DNA of 25,498 bases from a virus, in IMG/VR virus record IMGVR_UViG_3300047564_005329, positions 1-25,498 of that record, one strand, 5' to 3'. The position numbers and the translations under genes were made by a program. The first letter of the stretch is position 1. Every line of letters starts with the position of its first letter. The notes beneath the pieces were generated by a model that was not told where the DNA came from, searched no databases, and saw only the letters and a list, made by a program, of their open reading frames with translations. Below are positions 1 through 6,891 of the stretch, piece after piece.

Positions 1-1093
1 CAAGCAAGGAGAGGAAAATATCTTCCAGACGCAAAACGTTGCACTAAGTCAGAACGCTCTAGATTCATTGAGGACACTTGCTGATACACGTGCTAAAGCA
101 TACCTAGATGGCATTCAAAACAAGGCTGCGTTAAATTTTGATCCTACTTTTTATTTTAATCCAACCGGAAACGAAGATCGCGTTGCCGATTACGCCCAGC
201 AAGCTCAAGAGGTTGCTGCTGATTGGGAGGCAGCTAAAAAAGGAGATCCCTACTGGAAGCAAGAAGCATATCGATACGGCATTGATGTTAATAACAAAGA
301 TCAATTTGCAAGGTTGCATTACGAAGTAAAAGGAACAGAGAAAGGATATGACGCAGCCAAAGATGTGATTACCCTGGAGGATGCATCCAACTACATTTCA
401 AACAGTATTATTCCTGCAGTTATTGATAAACAAATTGCATTGAATGATACTGCGTTTTTAAAACTTGTTACACCAGAAGAGTTTGCCAACAAAATTCTCG
501 AAGGTGTTGATCCTTCTCAGAATGCAGAGTGGCAAAAAGTACTAACACAATTTGGTCTTCAGAATACCGGACAGGGCGTTGAAGATGTCAAGAATTACAT
601 CATTGAAGCATTGAGGACTGGCTCTGCTGCAACGATTCGTAAATCAATTGATTACTTAAATCAGAAGCGTTTAACACCTACACAAGAGCGTCTTGGTATT
701 ACATATATTCAAAGGCCAGAAGACGCAAAGAAAACAACAATCTCTGGTGAAACAATGCTTTATAAAACGTTTAGGAATGCTGGGTATAGGGGCACAGAGG
801 ATGATTTTTACACGACGTTTATGCCAGACGTTGATCGCAATGAACAAATCACATTAACCAAAGCAACAACATCTGGTGGCCTGACGGGTTCTGGTTTTTC
901 TTTCTCAGATCCCTTCCAAGCATTGTCTTCTATTTCTTCTATGGAAGGCATGTTTTCTCCGACTACCAGTGGTGCCAAATCAGCGTATAGTACACTGTTT
1001 GAAGACACAATGAAAGATACAACAACGGAGAAAAGTAAATCAGGTCAAGATATCTTGTCTGATTTTACATCTATGTTTAAAGGATTTATGTAA
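1..1093 (+). CDS. Virion structural protein, C-terminal part (5' end outside window)
   Basis: The reading frame is open from base 2, so the gene starts upstream and only its last 363 residues are seen; the in-frame TTG at 68 is not needed as a start. The protein is soluble, with no membrane segment. A segment near residues 205-280 of the 68-start numbering (LTPTQERLGITYIQRPED, then TFRNAGYRGTEDDFYTTFMP) resembles, from memory, the C-terminal part of large structural proteins in cyanophage virion operons. The last 70 residues are rich in Ser, Thr, Gly and Phe, as in assembly tails. The stop TAA overlaps the next ATG (TAATG), so the two genes are translationally coupled. A virion role is inferred from this resemblance and from the neighbouring small virion-type and lysozyme genes. 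Confidence 0.6.
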   Translation, partial: KQGEENIFQTQNVALSQNALDSLRTLADTRAKAYLDGIQNKAALNFDPTFYFNPTGNEDRVADYAQQAQEVAADWEAAKKGDPYWKQEAYRYGIDVNNKDQFARLHYEVKGTEKGYDAAKDVITLEDASNYISNSIIPAVIDKQIALNDTAFLKLVTPEEFANKILEGVDPSQNAEWQKVLTQFGLQNTGQGVEDVKNYIIEALRTGSAATIRKSIDYLNQKRLTPTQERLGITYIQRPEDAKKTTISGETMLYKTFRNAGYRGTEDDFYTTFMPDVDRNEQITLTKATTSGGLTGSGFSFSDPFQALSSISSMEGMFSPTTSGAKSAYSTLFEDTMKDTTTEKSKSGQDILSDFTSMFKGFM

Positions 1094-1365
1094 TGGCAGA
1101 TAAACATAAGAAGGCGGCTAAGGCCGCTAAGCTCCATAAAGATTCAATGCCTTGCAATAAACCCAGGCGTGATGTCCAGGGCGGCAAAAAATCTGTAGTT
1201 AAAGCATGTGAAAATGGACAGGAAAAAATTGTTCGTTTTGGGGATGCCAACATGGAGATCAAACGAGACGATCCAGCGCGTCGTAAGAGTTTTCGTGCGC
1301 GTCACAACTGCGATGAACCAAAGAGCAAACTCACGGCTGGCTACTGGTCATGCAAAGCCTGGTGA
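1093..1365 (+). CDS. Small basic conserved phage protein
   Basis: This 90-residue protein is rich in Lys and Arg. It starts with ATG at 1093, inside the stop codon of the gene before it. The core KSVVKACENGQEKIVRFGD followed by RRKSFRARHNCDEPK and a C-terminal AGYWSCKAW belongs to a small family found in many marine and T7-like phages, usually near structural genes. I recall it as a domain of unknown function (possibly DUF6321) but cannot verify the number. Three Cys residues (near 20, 39 and 73, plus one near the C-terminus) could bind a metal. The role is unknown; a nucleic-acid-binding or virion-associated protein would fit the charge. Confidence 0.75.
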   Translation: MADKHKKAAKAAKLHKDSMPCNKPRRDVQGGKKSVVKACENGQEKIVRFGDANMEIKRDDPARRKSFRARHNCDEPKSKLTAGYWSCKAW

Positions 1366-1401
1366 TCAACGCTAAATTGATTCTGTCCGGTTGATTTCAG
1401 C

Positions 1402-1527
1402 ATGGCCAAGCCCAAGTCCAACGTCATCCATATCGAAGGCAAGCCCAAAACCACGTCAATTGGACAAGGTTTAAACAGCCGTCCTCGTCGGCGCGGCAAA
1501 AAGAAACTTAGGGGGCAAGGGAAATAA
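1402..1527 (+). CDS. 41-residue basic peptide, cyanophage family
   Basis: ATG at 1402 to TAA at 1525-1527 encodes 41 residues. The order is a short hydrophilic N-terminus, then TSIGQGLNSRPRRRGKKK and a terminal LRGQGK. The pattern of a Ser/Thr-Ile-Gly start, an SRP-like turn, a Lys/Arg block and a closing RGQG(K/R) recurs in tiny proteins of marine myo- and podoviruses, so I take it as real despite its size. It lies between the basic 90-residue gene and the lysozyme gene on the same strand. The strongly basic composition suggests binding to nucleic acid or to an acidic virion surface. No function is established that I know of. Confidence 0.65.
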   Translation: MAKPKSNVIHIEGKPKTTSIGQGLNSRPRRRGKKKLRGQGK

Positions 1528-1533
1528 AAATTG

Positions 1534-1541
1534 TGTATATT
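1534..1541 (+). promoter_or_regulatory. Candidate -10 promoter element before lysozyme
   Basis: TGTATATT lies 23 bases before the lysozyme ATG. Similar TG-TATAnT strings occur before other gene blocks (4989-4996 minus strand, 11839-11847, 12191-12199, 22661-22668). No convincing -35 box is visible. The call rests on recurrence only. Confidence 0.3.
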
Positions 1542-1564
1542 GGTGATAACTATTTGTTATTACC
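1542..1564 (+). promoter_or_regulatory. Hairpin abutting the lysozyme start codon
   Basis: GGTGATAAC (1542-1550), a five-base loop, then GTTATTACC (1556-1564) form a nine-pair stem in RNA with a single G-U wobble. The ATG follows with no gap, and the stem covers the whole region where a ribosome-binding site would sit. No Shine-Dalgarno sequence is seen. By analogy with phage T4 gene e, whose early transcripts hide the lysozyme start in a hairpin, this could hold back early translation; that role is inferred. Confidence 0.55.
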
Positions 1565-2212
1565 ATGGCTGATTTTGCGCATGCCATTAACCTGATTCGT
1601 AAATACGAAGGGTTTAACGAAAAGGCATACGCAGATCCTGCCACTGGTGCCGAGCCCTACACCATTGGGTTCGGCACTCAATTTTATCCGGATGGTTCAC
1701 CTGTTAAACAAGGCCAACGCTGTAGTAAAGAAAAAGCATTGGAATACTTGTTTCACGAGGTGAGCATCATTGATACTGAATTGCAGAGGTTAAATCTGGG
1801 CTTGGATAATTCCATGCGCCAGGCCTTGATTTCGTTTGTACACTCCATTGGTTGGGAACCATTCCTGTACAGCGAGATTGTTGATGCCATCGAACAAGAA
1901 GATTTCAAGACGGCATCTGATTCCATGAGCCGCTGGATCTTTGATGAATACCATCACGTCGTTGGTGGCCTTATCGATCGCCGCCGGGAAGAGGTTAATC
2001 TGTTCCTTCAGGACATCGATGCAAACCCCTGGTCCTCAACCGAAATCCTTCTGACGGCATTCCGTAACTACACTGCAGCACCGCACCAGGTCAGAGCAAT
2101 CCGCCGCCTGGAAGAGAGCCTCAATCCTTACGTCCTCTCAGAATTTGCCAATAACTTCTGCATCGACCAAGATCCCTGGGTGGACGATTACGACTCTGTC
2201 TTTGACAATTAG
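1565..2212 (+). CDS. GH24 lysozyme (endolysin)
   Basis: This is a T4-type muramidase that cleaves the MurNAc-GlcNAc bond of peptidoglycan at lysis. The catalytic pattern is clear: Glu15 in RKYEGF, Asp24 in YADP and Thr33 in YTIGFGT, matching the Glu-8-Asp-5-Thr spacing of T4 lysozyme closely. The glycosidase domain covers about residues 5-155, ending in GGLIDRRREEVNLFL, which is typical of the family. An extra 60-residue C-terminal part (AFRNYTAAPHQVRAIRRLEE onward) is not part of a minimal GH24 enzyme and may bind the wall or a partner. There is no signal peptide, so export would need a holin; a candidate lies at 13626-13790. A hairpin touches the start codon. Confidence 0.93.
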   Translation: MADFAHAINLIRKYEGFNEKAYADPATGAEPYTIGFGTQFYPDGSPVKQGQRCSKEKALEYLFHEVSIIDTELQRLNLGLDNSMRQALISFVHSIGWEPFLYSEIVDAIEQEDFKTASDSMSRWIFDEYHHVVGGLIDRRREEVNLFLQDIDANPWSSTEILLTAFRNYTAAPHQVRAIRRLEESLNPYVLSEFANNFCIDQDPWVDDYDSVFDN

Positions 2213-2242
2213 ATGTAGCATTTGACGAGTAGTCTTAGAATA

Positions 2243-2560
2243 ATGCAAAAGGATTCAGCAGGACAGATGGAGCGTTCGGTCGAACCACGGGAGTTTGAGC
2301 TTCCACTGGAACTGCAATTTTCAATGCGTAAAGCAGAACTTCAGGCCCAAGAATTGACATGGGAAGAATTGTATGCCGCACTGCTGAATCTCTACCATCA
2401 ACGGCTGATGGAATGGCATGCCGTCAAGACACTACTCAATGACGAAGAGATTGAGCTAGATTTCGACATCCCCACAGAACTGGAACTGCTGGAACTCGCC
2501 ACCGTCTGTATTTCAGACGATGACGAGGATGAAGATGATGACGAGCTTCAGCCCTTCTGA
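2243..2560 (+). CDS. nblA: NblA-like phycobilisome degradation adaptor
   Basis: Starting at ATG 2243 (an upstream TTG at 2222 would add seven residues), the protein has 105 residues. Residues 18-67 line up with cyanobacterial NblA, a 55-65 residue helical protein that links phycobilisomes to the Clp protease: ELPLELQFSMR matches the family's ELSLEQQFSIR, then comes a LLNLYHQR helix matching LVKLYEQM, then KTLL matching the terminal LLK. The conserved Lys after the Leu pair is Asn here. About 38 residues follow that NblA lacks, ending in a very acidic DDDEDEDDDE tail. NblA has been reported in freshwater cyanophage Ma-LMM01. The 3' end overlaps the convergent gene by 13 bases. The family match is strong by eye; activity is inferred. 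Confidence 0.75.
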   Translation: MQKDSAGQMERSVEPREFELPLELQFSMRKAELQAQELTWEELYAALLNLYHQRLMEWHAVKTLLNDEEIELDFDIPTELELLELATVCISDDDEDEDDDELQPF

Positions 2561-2988
2561 GCTTCGTCGAATTTAATGAGGCGGTCTAAGTACCACTGAC
2601 CTTTACGCAAAGATTCAGTTCCGCCCTTATGGCGTTCACGCCAGCCGTATTTCATCAAATTGCCTTTGCAGTAACCACGGAATTCTTCTGGGGTTAATGC
2701 AGCTTCAATGGCTTCAATGCACTCAATTTCGCCATCCGTATAATGAGCCGGATGGTTGACGTTATCTTCTTTGAGGAGTGGAGAAGACTCTCGTGCAATC
2801 TTGTGTTCTTCCACAGGTGCAGGTGTTGGTTCCACCGCCCAGGGTACAGGGCACACACCGTCCTTGCATTCCATAACAACTGTTCGATCTTCTGAAGTAT
2901 CTGCGTTTGGTGGAATTGGCTCAAAGACAGGGAAAGCGGGAAGTGAATTCCTGCCTGTAGCACCCCTGGTAACTTCTTTTGTTTTCAT
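2548..2988 (-). CDS. DUF3310 protein, T7 gp1.7-like
   Basis: The 146-residue protein has a Pro-rich, probably disordered N-terminus (about residues 15-75, with a CKDGVCPVP segment) and a C-terminal DUF3310 domain. The domain is recognised by NVNHPAHYTDGEIECIEAIE, then GNLMKYGWRERHKGG and KGQWYLDRLIKF. In T7 the gp1.7 protein carrying this domain phosphorylates dGMP and dTMP, so a role in nucleotide supply during replication is plausible, in line with the dCTP deaminase at 4381-4968. It is convergent with the NblA-like gene and divergent from the HNH gene at 3065, whose leader begins about 10 bases from this start codon. Confidence 0.8.
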   Translation of the reverse strand: MKTKEVTRGATGRNSLPAFPVFEPIPPNADTSEDRTVVMECKDGVCPVPWAVEPTPAPVEEHKIARESSPLLKEDNVNHPAHYTDGEIECIEAIEAALTPEEFRGYCKGNLMKYGWRERHKGGTESLRKGQWYLDRLIKFDEAQKG

Positions 2989-2997
2989 TTAAAACCT

Positions 2998-3036
2998 GTT
3001 AAAATTTCAGGGCAGCGGAACCGACATTCCCTGCCC
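2998..3036 (+). promoter_or_regulatory. Conserved stem-loop leader of HNH gene, copy A
   Basis: GTTAAAAT (2998-3005) is followed by a stem: GGGCAG, a bulged C, GGA, an eight-base loop, TCC and CTGCCC (3010-3036). The same architecture with a different loop precedes the paralogous HNH gene at 18264 (minus strand). A GGCAACCA stretch and a weaker AACC/GGTT hairpin follow before the ATG. There is no T-run, so it is not a normal terminator. It may be an RNA control element or part of the mobile unit. Confidence 0.65.
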
Positions 3037-3064
3037 AAGGCAACCAACCACCGGTTACATCGTT

Positions 3065-3625
3065 ATGGTAGCAGAAGTAAAAACGTGTCGCAAAGGCTTG
3101 CATGCATATGATGCAACCTTGAAAAAATGTCCAGATTGCGCAAGAATTTCCAGAAAACAACGTTACTGGAAAAACAGAAATAATGAACTTTTACAAAATA
3201 AAAAATGGCGTGAAAGCAACAAAAAATACGTCAGAGCATATAGAAGGAAATGGTACCAACAAAATAAAAGTTACTTTCAAAAGTGGTGGAATAAAAATAA
3301 AGAAAAAGGCAGTTTAAAACGGGAAGAATGGAAAAGAAAGAATAAACACAAATTAATTGAAAGTTACAACAGAAGGCGCGCGCTTAAGTTAAACGCAGTT
3401 CCTCAATGGGTGGACGTCGTTAAAATTCAAAACATCTACAAGGAGGCCTCTGTTCTAACAAAAATAACAGGAATACAACATCATGTAGATCACATTTATC
3501 CACTAACAAGTAAATACATGTGTGGTTTACATGTACATACAAATTTACAAATATTAACAGCCGCAGAAAATCTTTCTAAGGGGAATCGGGTTTGGCCTGG
3601 TCAACTTGACTGCCAAAAAGATTAG
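3065..3625 (+). CDS. HNH homing-type endonuclease, copy A
   Basis: The 186-residue protein begins with a zinc-ribbon-like Cys pattern (CRKGLHAY, then CPDCAR, residues 8-25), continues through a very basic Lys/Trp-rich linker (about 28-115), and ends with an HNH nuclease module, HHVDHIYPLTSKYMCGLHV followed by TNLQILTAAENLSKGN. The His-His-x-Asp-His pair and the downstream Asn residues fit the metal-binding catalytic core. It is a clear paralogue of the gene at 17569-18264, sharing the nuclease end through LDCQK and the leader hairpin. It appears to be a free-standing mobile endonuclease placed between unrelated genes. The stop overlaps the convergent gene at 3622 by four bases. Confidence 0.85.
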   Translation: MVAEVKTCRKGLHAYDATLKKCPDCARISRKQRYWKNRNNELLQNKKWRESNKKYVRAYRRKWYQQNKSYFQKWWNKNKEKGSLKREEWKRKNKHKLIESYNRRRALKLNAVPQWVDVVKIQNIYKEASVLTKITGIQHHVDHIYPLTSKYMCGLHVHTNLQILTAAENLSKGNRVWPGQLDCQKD

Positions 3626-3969
3626 CGGCTAATGCCACGGCGCTTTCGTGACATCTCGATCATTTCCGCGCTGGGCTCGCCGAGCTGCAGCACTAAGCTT
3701 TTCGGCCGTGGATTGGACGCTGGATACGCTTCCATCGCTTCCTCCACTGATGGAATGTAACCCGTCGTTCCGGGCCGTTGCCCCTCGAGATTGAGTGGAT
3801 TCCTTTCCAGTCCTTGCTGACATGCTGTTAGCCCTCGGTTGTACATATCATACAGAGGGACGTCATTTTCTTCATTGTCGATTGGTGCACCAAAATCTTC
3901 TGGTGACAGACAACGACAGTTCAGTTCATCTTGAACAAAACTATCCAAGAATCCAGCAGCAGCGTGCAT
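3622..3969 (-). CDS. Hypothetical protein, 115 residues
   Basis: I do not recognise this protein. ATG at 3969 gives 115 residues with no membrane segment. The second half (GYIPSVEEAMEAYPASNP, then LGEPSAEMIEMSRKRRG) looks like genuine coding sequence, with a basic C-terminus. It is convergent with the HNH gene, with a four-base overlap, and divergent from the gene at 4010 across a 40-base gap that must contain any promoters. No other frame in this interval makes a better protein. Its function is unknown. Confidence 0.6.
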   Translation of the reverse strand: MHAAAGFLDSFVQDELNCRCLSPEDFGAPIDNEENDVPLYDMYNRGLTACQQGLERNPLNLEGQRPGTTGYIPSVEEAMEAYPASNPRPKSLVLQLGEPSAEMIEMSRKRRGISR

Positions 3970-4009
3970 GGCTATATGTGGCTTGATTTATTCCTTCTAC
4001 AATATTAAT

Positions 4010-4384
4010 ATGGCTAAGTTCTTTGATTCCACATACGATCCGCGTCAGCTCTCTGGTACATCTGGAGCCGAAGTTTCGGACCTCAGACCAGAGCAGGCAT
4101 ATGACACCGATTTGCGGCGCGTGGAAGAAGATGAACGATCCTCTGCGGCTTCCGTTAATAAAGATCAGGATCGTGTTGCCAAATTTATGCGTGCTGCACG
4201 AACCGCTGGTAAGTTCCGGCAATCAGCCAGCATCGATGAGCCAACCATTCGCGGTAAGGTTGCCAGGCGTCCTGCCAGTATCGATGGATCTGAGGTCCCA
4301 ACTCGTGGTGATTCCGGTGGGCGTGCCGGCAGTGTAGGCTACGCCCAGAAACCATTACCTCAATTCGGCAAGCCGTTTGTTTAA
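4010..4384 (+). CDS. Hypothetical disordered basic protein
   Basis: The frame is open from ATG 3968, but that start would overlap the divergent gene; ATG at 4010 (MAKFFDSTYDPRQLSG) is the better start and gives 124 residues. The protein is rich in Arg, Ser, Asp and Gly, with a charged helical stretch (VEEDERSSAASVNKDQDRVA) and a low-complexity Gly/Arg/Pro end finishing QFGKPFV. It is not recognised. A TATTAATAT sequence ends directly at the start. The 3' end overlaps the convergent dCTP deaminase by four bases. Small disordered proteins like this are common around phage structural genes, but that is only context. Confidence 0.55.
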   Translation: MAKFFDSTYDPRQLSGTSGAEVSDLRPEQAYDTDLRRVEEDERSSAASVNKDQDRVAKFMRAARTAGKFRQSASIDEPTIRGKVARRPASIDGSEVPTRGDSGGRAGSVGYAQKPLPQFGKPFV

Positions 4385-4968
4385 ACTTGCGAAAACACTA
4401 CTTCGTTTGGTTGATCCTGGTATTTGCCCTTGCGGTCTTGGTAGCTTACCTCGCAGGGATTACCACGATAGAACAGGAGCTGCGTAATTCCTTCGTTCGC
4501 GTAAATCCTGTTATACAGTCCAGTGCAATTACTAATTTCCAGCGTTAAGTAGCCCTGCCAGCCACTCTCTGCTGGTGTGATGTTCACCAGGATTCCCGAC
4601 CGTGCGTAAGTAGATTTACCTACGGCAACTACAGTGACATCACGCGGGAGTTTCAGCCGCTCATAAGCAACGCCCAGGCAGTAACCGTACGGAGGCAGGA
4701 GGAAATACTGACCACGGTCATCCTCAAGAAGCTCAGTAGGACGCAAAATATCAGGATCGAAATTTTTTGGATCGCAATCCCCAGCCTGGATCTTGCCAAA
4801 AATTAAACACTGCTTGGAGGACAGGCGAATGTCATATCCGTATGACGACAAGCCGTAGCTGAGAAGCTTGCGATCTCCTTCTTTGCTGACCAGGTGATCA
4901 ACAAATGGGTCAATCATTCCCTCTTCAAGGGCAAGTTGTTTGATTTCCCAGTCGGCAAGTACGCTCAT
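4381..4968 (-). CDS. dcd: dCTP deaminase
   Basis: The enzyme converts dCTP to dUTP, the precursor of dTMP, and so feeds thymidine synthesis during phage replication. At 195 residues it matches the size of bacterial Dcd. Signature segments are GLSSYGYDIRL near residue 40, GKSTYARSGILVNITPAE near 117 (nucleotide-binding Ser and Arg), LTLEISN with the likely catalytic Glu, GITQLLFYRG, and the C-terminal VSYQDRKGKYQDQ. All expected landmarks are present. It is the last gene of a minus-strand block (6839 to 4381), with a 32-base gap before it that holds a possible promoter of its own. Whether it can also hydrolyse dUTP cannot be told by eye. Confidence 0.93.
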   Translation of the reverse strand: MSVLADWEIKQLALEEGMIDPFVDHLVSKEGDRKLLSYGLSSYGYDIRLSSKQCLIFGKIQAGDCDPKNFDPDILRPTELLEDDRGQYFLLPPYGYCLGVAYERLKLPRDVTVVAVGKSTYARSGILVNITPAESGWQGYLTLEISNCTGLYNRIYANEGITQLLFYRGNPCEVSYQDRKGKYQDQPNEVVFSQV

Positions 4969-4988
4969 ACGTCTTTTGATTCCTGTTC

Positions 4989-4996
4989 AGTATACA
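4989..4996 (-). promoter_or_regulatory. Candidate -10 element for dCTP deaminase
   Basis: On the minus strand TGTATACT lies 20 bases before the dcd ATG, inside the 32-base gap after the preceding methyltransferase gene. It matches the TG-TATAnT strings seen before other genes in the window. No -35 box is clear. Confidence 0.3.
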
Positions 4997-5000
4997 GAAA

Positions 5001-5588
5001 TCAAAGGAGAACTCGTCCTTTAGGCGAATACAAATCCACAAATTTTTCTGTAGCTTCATCGACGTTGTCGATAGGCGGAAAGTATACCAAAAATGAGGTG
5101 CACGTGCTACGTTTCTTGATTTCATCCCCGATGTGAAACATTAAGATTGGAGGCGTCCGCAGGATACAAACTGGAAAATCAAATAGTTTTTGTTCGTAAC
5201 GAATCATGTCAGGGCAGTTGGTAAAATACAGACCCTGCTTAATCTGACGCGCCATCCACTGCTTATACATCTTGCGGAACCACACCGCGTGGGATGAGAC
5301 AAGAGTCGGTGAGCTGGAACGTGTCATCTTCCAGCGCGAACGTTTTGCCTCCCAAAAGTATGTGCCGCTTGGCGGGAAGAGATACACACTTCCGTACCAC
5401 TGTTGCTCGTTAAGTCCGTCGTCAGTTGGTGTGTAATATTCCGTTGCACCAACGTATTCATTGGCAAATTTAGAACTAGCTACATCAAGGTCAATTCCAT
5501 CCATCAACGCATGGGCTGTAGAGACAAGATCTTCGTTGGTAATTACTTCAGCGTTCTCTTGACGAGCACCAATTCCAGCAACGCCCAT
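5001..5588 (-). CDS. Phage Dam-like adenine methyltransferase, degenerate motif IV
   Basis: The layout fits the phage N6-adenine-methyltransferase family: DLDVASSKFANEYVGATEYY near residues 33-52, then DDGLNEQQWYGSVYLFPPSG, WFRKMYKQW, a QGLYFTNCPDM segment, DFPVCILRTPP and a C-terminal SPKGRVLL. In active members the strand before the catalytic loop ends in (D/N)PPY. Here it reads FPPS, so both the acidic/amide residue and the aromatic residue are replaced. It may be inactive, have altered chemistry, or belong to a related non-catalytic family. Its ATG overlaps the stop of the upstream gene (TAATG), so it is part of the minus-strand operon. Confidence 0.65.
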   Translation of the reverse strand: MGVAGIGARQENAEVITNEDLVSTAHALMDGIDLDVASSKFANEYVGATEYYTPTDDGLNEQQWYGSVYLFPPSGTYFWEAKRSRWKMTRSSSPTLVSSHAVWFRKMYKQWMARQIKQGLYFTNCPDMIRYEQKLFDFPVCILRTPPILMFHIGDEIKKRSTCTSFLVYFPPIDNVDEATEKFVDLYSPKGRVLL

Positions 5589-5974
5589 TATTTTTCCGAC
5601 ACTTGAGTATAGTCAACCTCAAAATAGCGCATGCCCTCAGCATCGTTGATGATATAACCAGCTTTTTCTGTTGGATCAATCTTTTGTGCGGCACCAAGGA
5701 TGCGGCGGAAGCTTTCGGCCATGTCACCATCATTGCTACGTTCACACTCCTCTTGTGCTGCGTGCAACTCCTTGAGTGTCAGGAAAAACATTGAACGTTC
5801 CTGGTTCTGGGGCTGGAACACCATCACGCCAGGACCTTCTGCTTCCCACATCTTGCAGTAGTGCTGGCCCATGTCACCAAGAATCAACTTCATGGTGGCA
5901 TCCAACATCTTGGCCTTCTTGTCGTCAAGTTCAGGCCCGATGACAGAAGCAATTAATTTTTCACGGCGATTCAT
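5588..5974 (-). CDS. Hypothetical protein, 128 residues
   Basis: I do not recognise this protein. It has 128 residues, mixed charge and no membrane segment. Helices are likely around residues 5-35 (KLIASVIGPELDDKKAKML) and 63-95 (FLTLKELHAAQEECERSNDG), with a short beta-rich middle (GPGVMVFQPQ). TAATG overlaps at both ends tie it to the genes on either side, so it is almost certainly translated as part of the operon with the HTH protein and the methyltransferase. No catalytic motif is visible. Confidence 0.7.
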   Translation of the reverse strand: MNRREKLIASVIGPELDDKKAKMLDATMKLILGDMGQHYCKMWEAEGPGVMVFQPQNQERSMFFLTLKELHAAQEECERSNDGDMAESFRRILGAAQKIDPTEKAGYIINDAEGMRYFEVDYTQVSEK

Positions 5975-6426
5975 TAGATTAATTTCTGACGTACCAGTGA
6001 TTCCAGAAGTTTAGCGGTTGGCTGGTACAACACAACCATCTTGCCCAAGACACCGCGCTTCTTGACGAGCTTCCCGTTTTCATCCCTGACCTTATCGAAT
6101 TCTCCAGAACGGATCAAATATTCGGCAACGCAACGGAGTCTCCTTTTGAGGGGCAACTCTGCTTGGGGGAATTTACCACAGATTGTGTCGGGTGCCATAT
6201 CCTTAAATGCCAGGCGCAATCTGTTGGCTAAGGTCATGCCTGAATTAAGGTCCTCTTCTTCGTAGTTACGAAGATTCTCTAGGTATCGCTGGAGGGATGC
6301 ATCATCAAATGATCCACCAGGCGGCAGAAACATTTCCACCTGACGTGCCAGTGATTCAGGTAATACTTGCAAACAGTTCTCAACTGTGATTTTACTGATA
6401 CAAACAGTCGTAAAGCGGTGTGCCAT
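5974..6426 (-). CDS. Hypothetical protein with possible winged-helix C-terminus
   Basis: The 150-residue protein joins both neighbours by TAATG overlaps. The N-terminal half (about 1-75) contains a helical segment LQRYLENLRNYEEEDLNSGM. The second half reads like a winged helix: LKRRLRCVAEYLIRSGEFDKV, then a basic turn KLVKKRGVLGKMVVLYQ that would form the wing, and a closing helix. Together with the HTH gene just upstream this suggests a DNA-binding early gene, perhaps in replication or transcription control. The fold call is from pattern only; I know no named family for it. Confidence 0.65.
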   Translation of the reverse strand: MAHRFTTVCISKITVENCLQVLPESLARQVEMFLPPGGSFDDASLQRYLENLRNYEEEDLNSGMTLANRLRLAFKDMAPDTICGKFPQAELPLKRRLRCVAEYLIRSGEFDKVRDENGKLVKKRGVLGKMVVLYQPTAKLLESLVRQKLI

Positions 6427-6839
6427 TAGATGACCTCACCACGTTCGGATGTTTGATATTTCTGCGGATGGTTATAAAAATCAGTCAAAATTGCTTCACG
6501 GTTTTTGGAGAAGGATTGAACAAGTCTGCTCCAGGGAATACGGAATAAAGCTTTTTTATTTCCGTCTGGCATGATGTTGACATAATGAATGCCTTCCACC
6601 CAGCCCTTCTCGGGATTTTTCCTGCCAATTGCAATCCAATTGCGGATGGTCTGATCGGATACACCTAAACGTCTGGCACATTCCTCGGTCGATAAATACT
6701 CATCGGCGTAGGCGTCTGGATCCAACGAATTGGTTTTGCCTTCTGCATGACGGTCATGCCACATGGAACTAAGAACATTCTTGATTCCTCTTAGTTCCCA
6801 CGCAATGTCTTCAAGACCTTTACGTATTCCGTTTTGCAT
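6426..6839 (-). CDS. Helix-turn-helix DNA-binding protein
   Basis: A MerR/excisionase-type helix-turn-helix lies at about residues 47-75: YLSTEECARRLGVSDQTIRN followed by WIAIGRKNPEKGW. A strand ending in FRIPWSRLV resembles the closing part of this fold, where excisionases carry a similar R(I/V)P segment. The first 45 residues are helical and charged; the last 35 are polar. The start at 6839 has a plausible Shine-Dalgarno (AAAGGA) eight bases upstream. It heads the minus-strand operon and diverges from the gene at 6892, so it may regulate the 52-base region between them. No integrase is present in the window, so an excisionase role is not supported. Confidence 0.75.
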   Translation of the reverse strand: MQNGIRKGLEDIAWELRGIKNVLSSMWHDRHAEGKTNSLDPDAYADEYLSTEECARRLGVSDQTIRNWIAIGRKNPEKGWVEGIHYVNIMPDGNKKALFRIPWSRLVQSFSKNREAILTDFYNHPQKYQTSERGEVI

Positions 6840-6891
6840 AACATCAATCCTTTCTGTTAGATGCTAATGTGTGGAAAGATTTATTGCTTAC

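Noticed and set aside
3967-4009. Start of the 124-residue gene at ATG 3968
   Set aside because: It would overlap the divergent gene's start and adds a Cys/Tyr-rich stretch unlike the rest; ATG 4010 is more natural.
6426-6839. Excisionase of a temperate phage
   Set aside because: The helix-turn-helix resembles excisionases, but there is no integrase, attachment site or repressor in the window.
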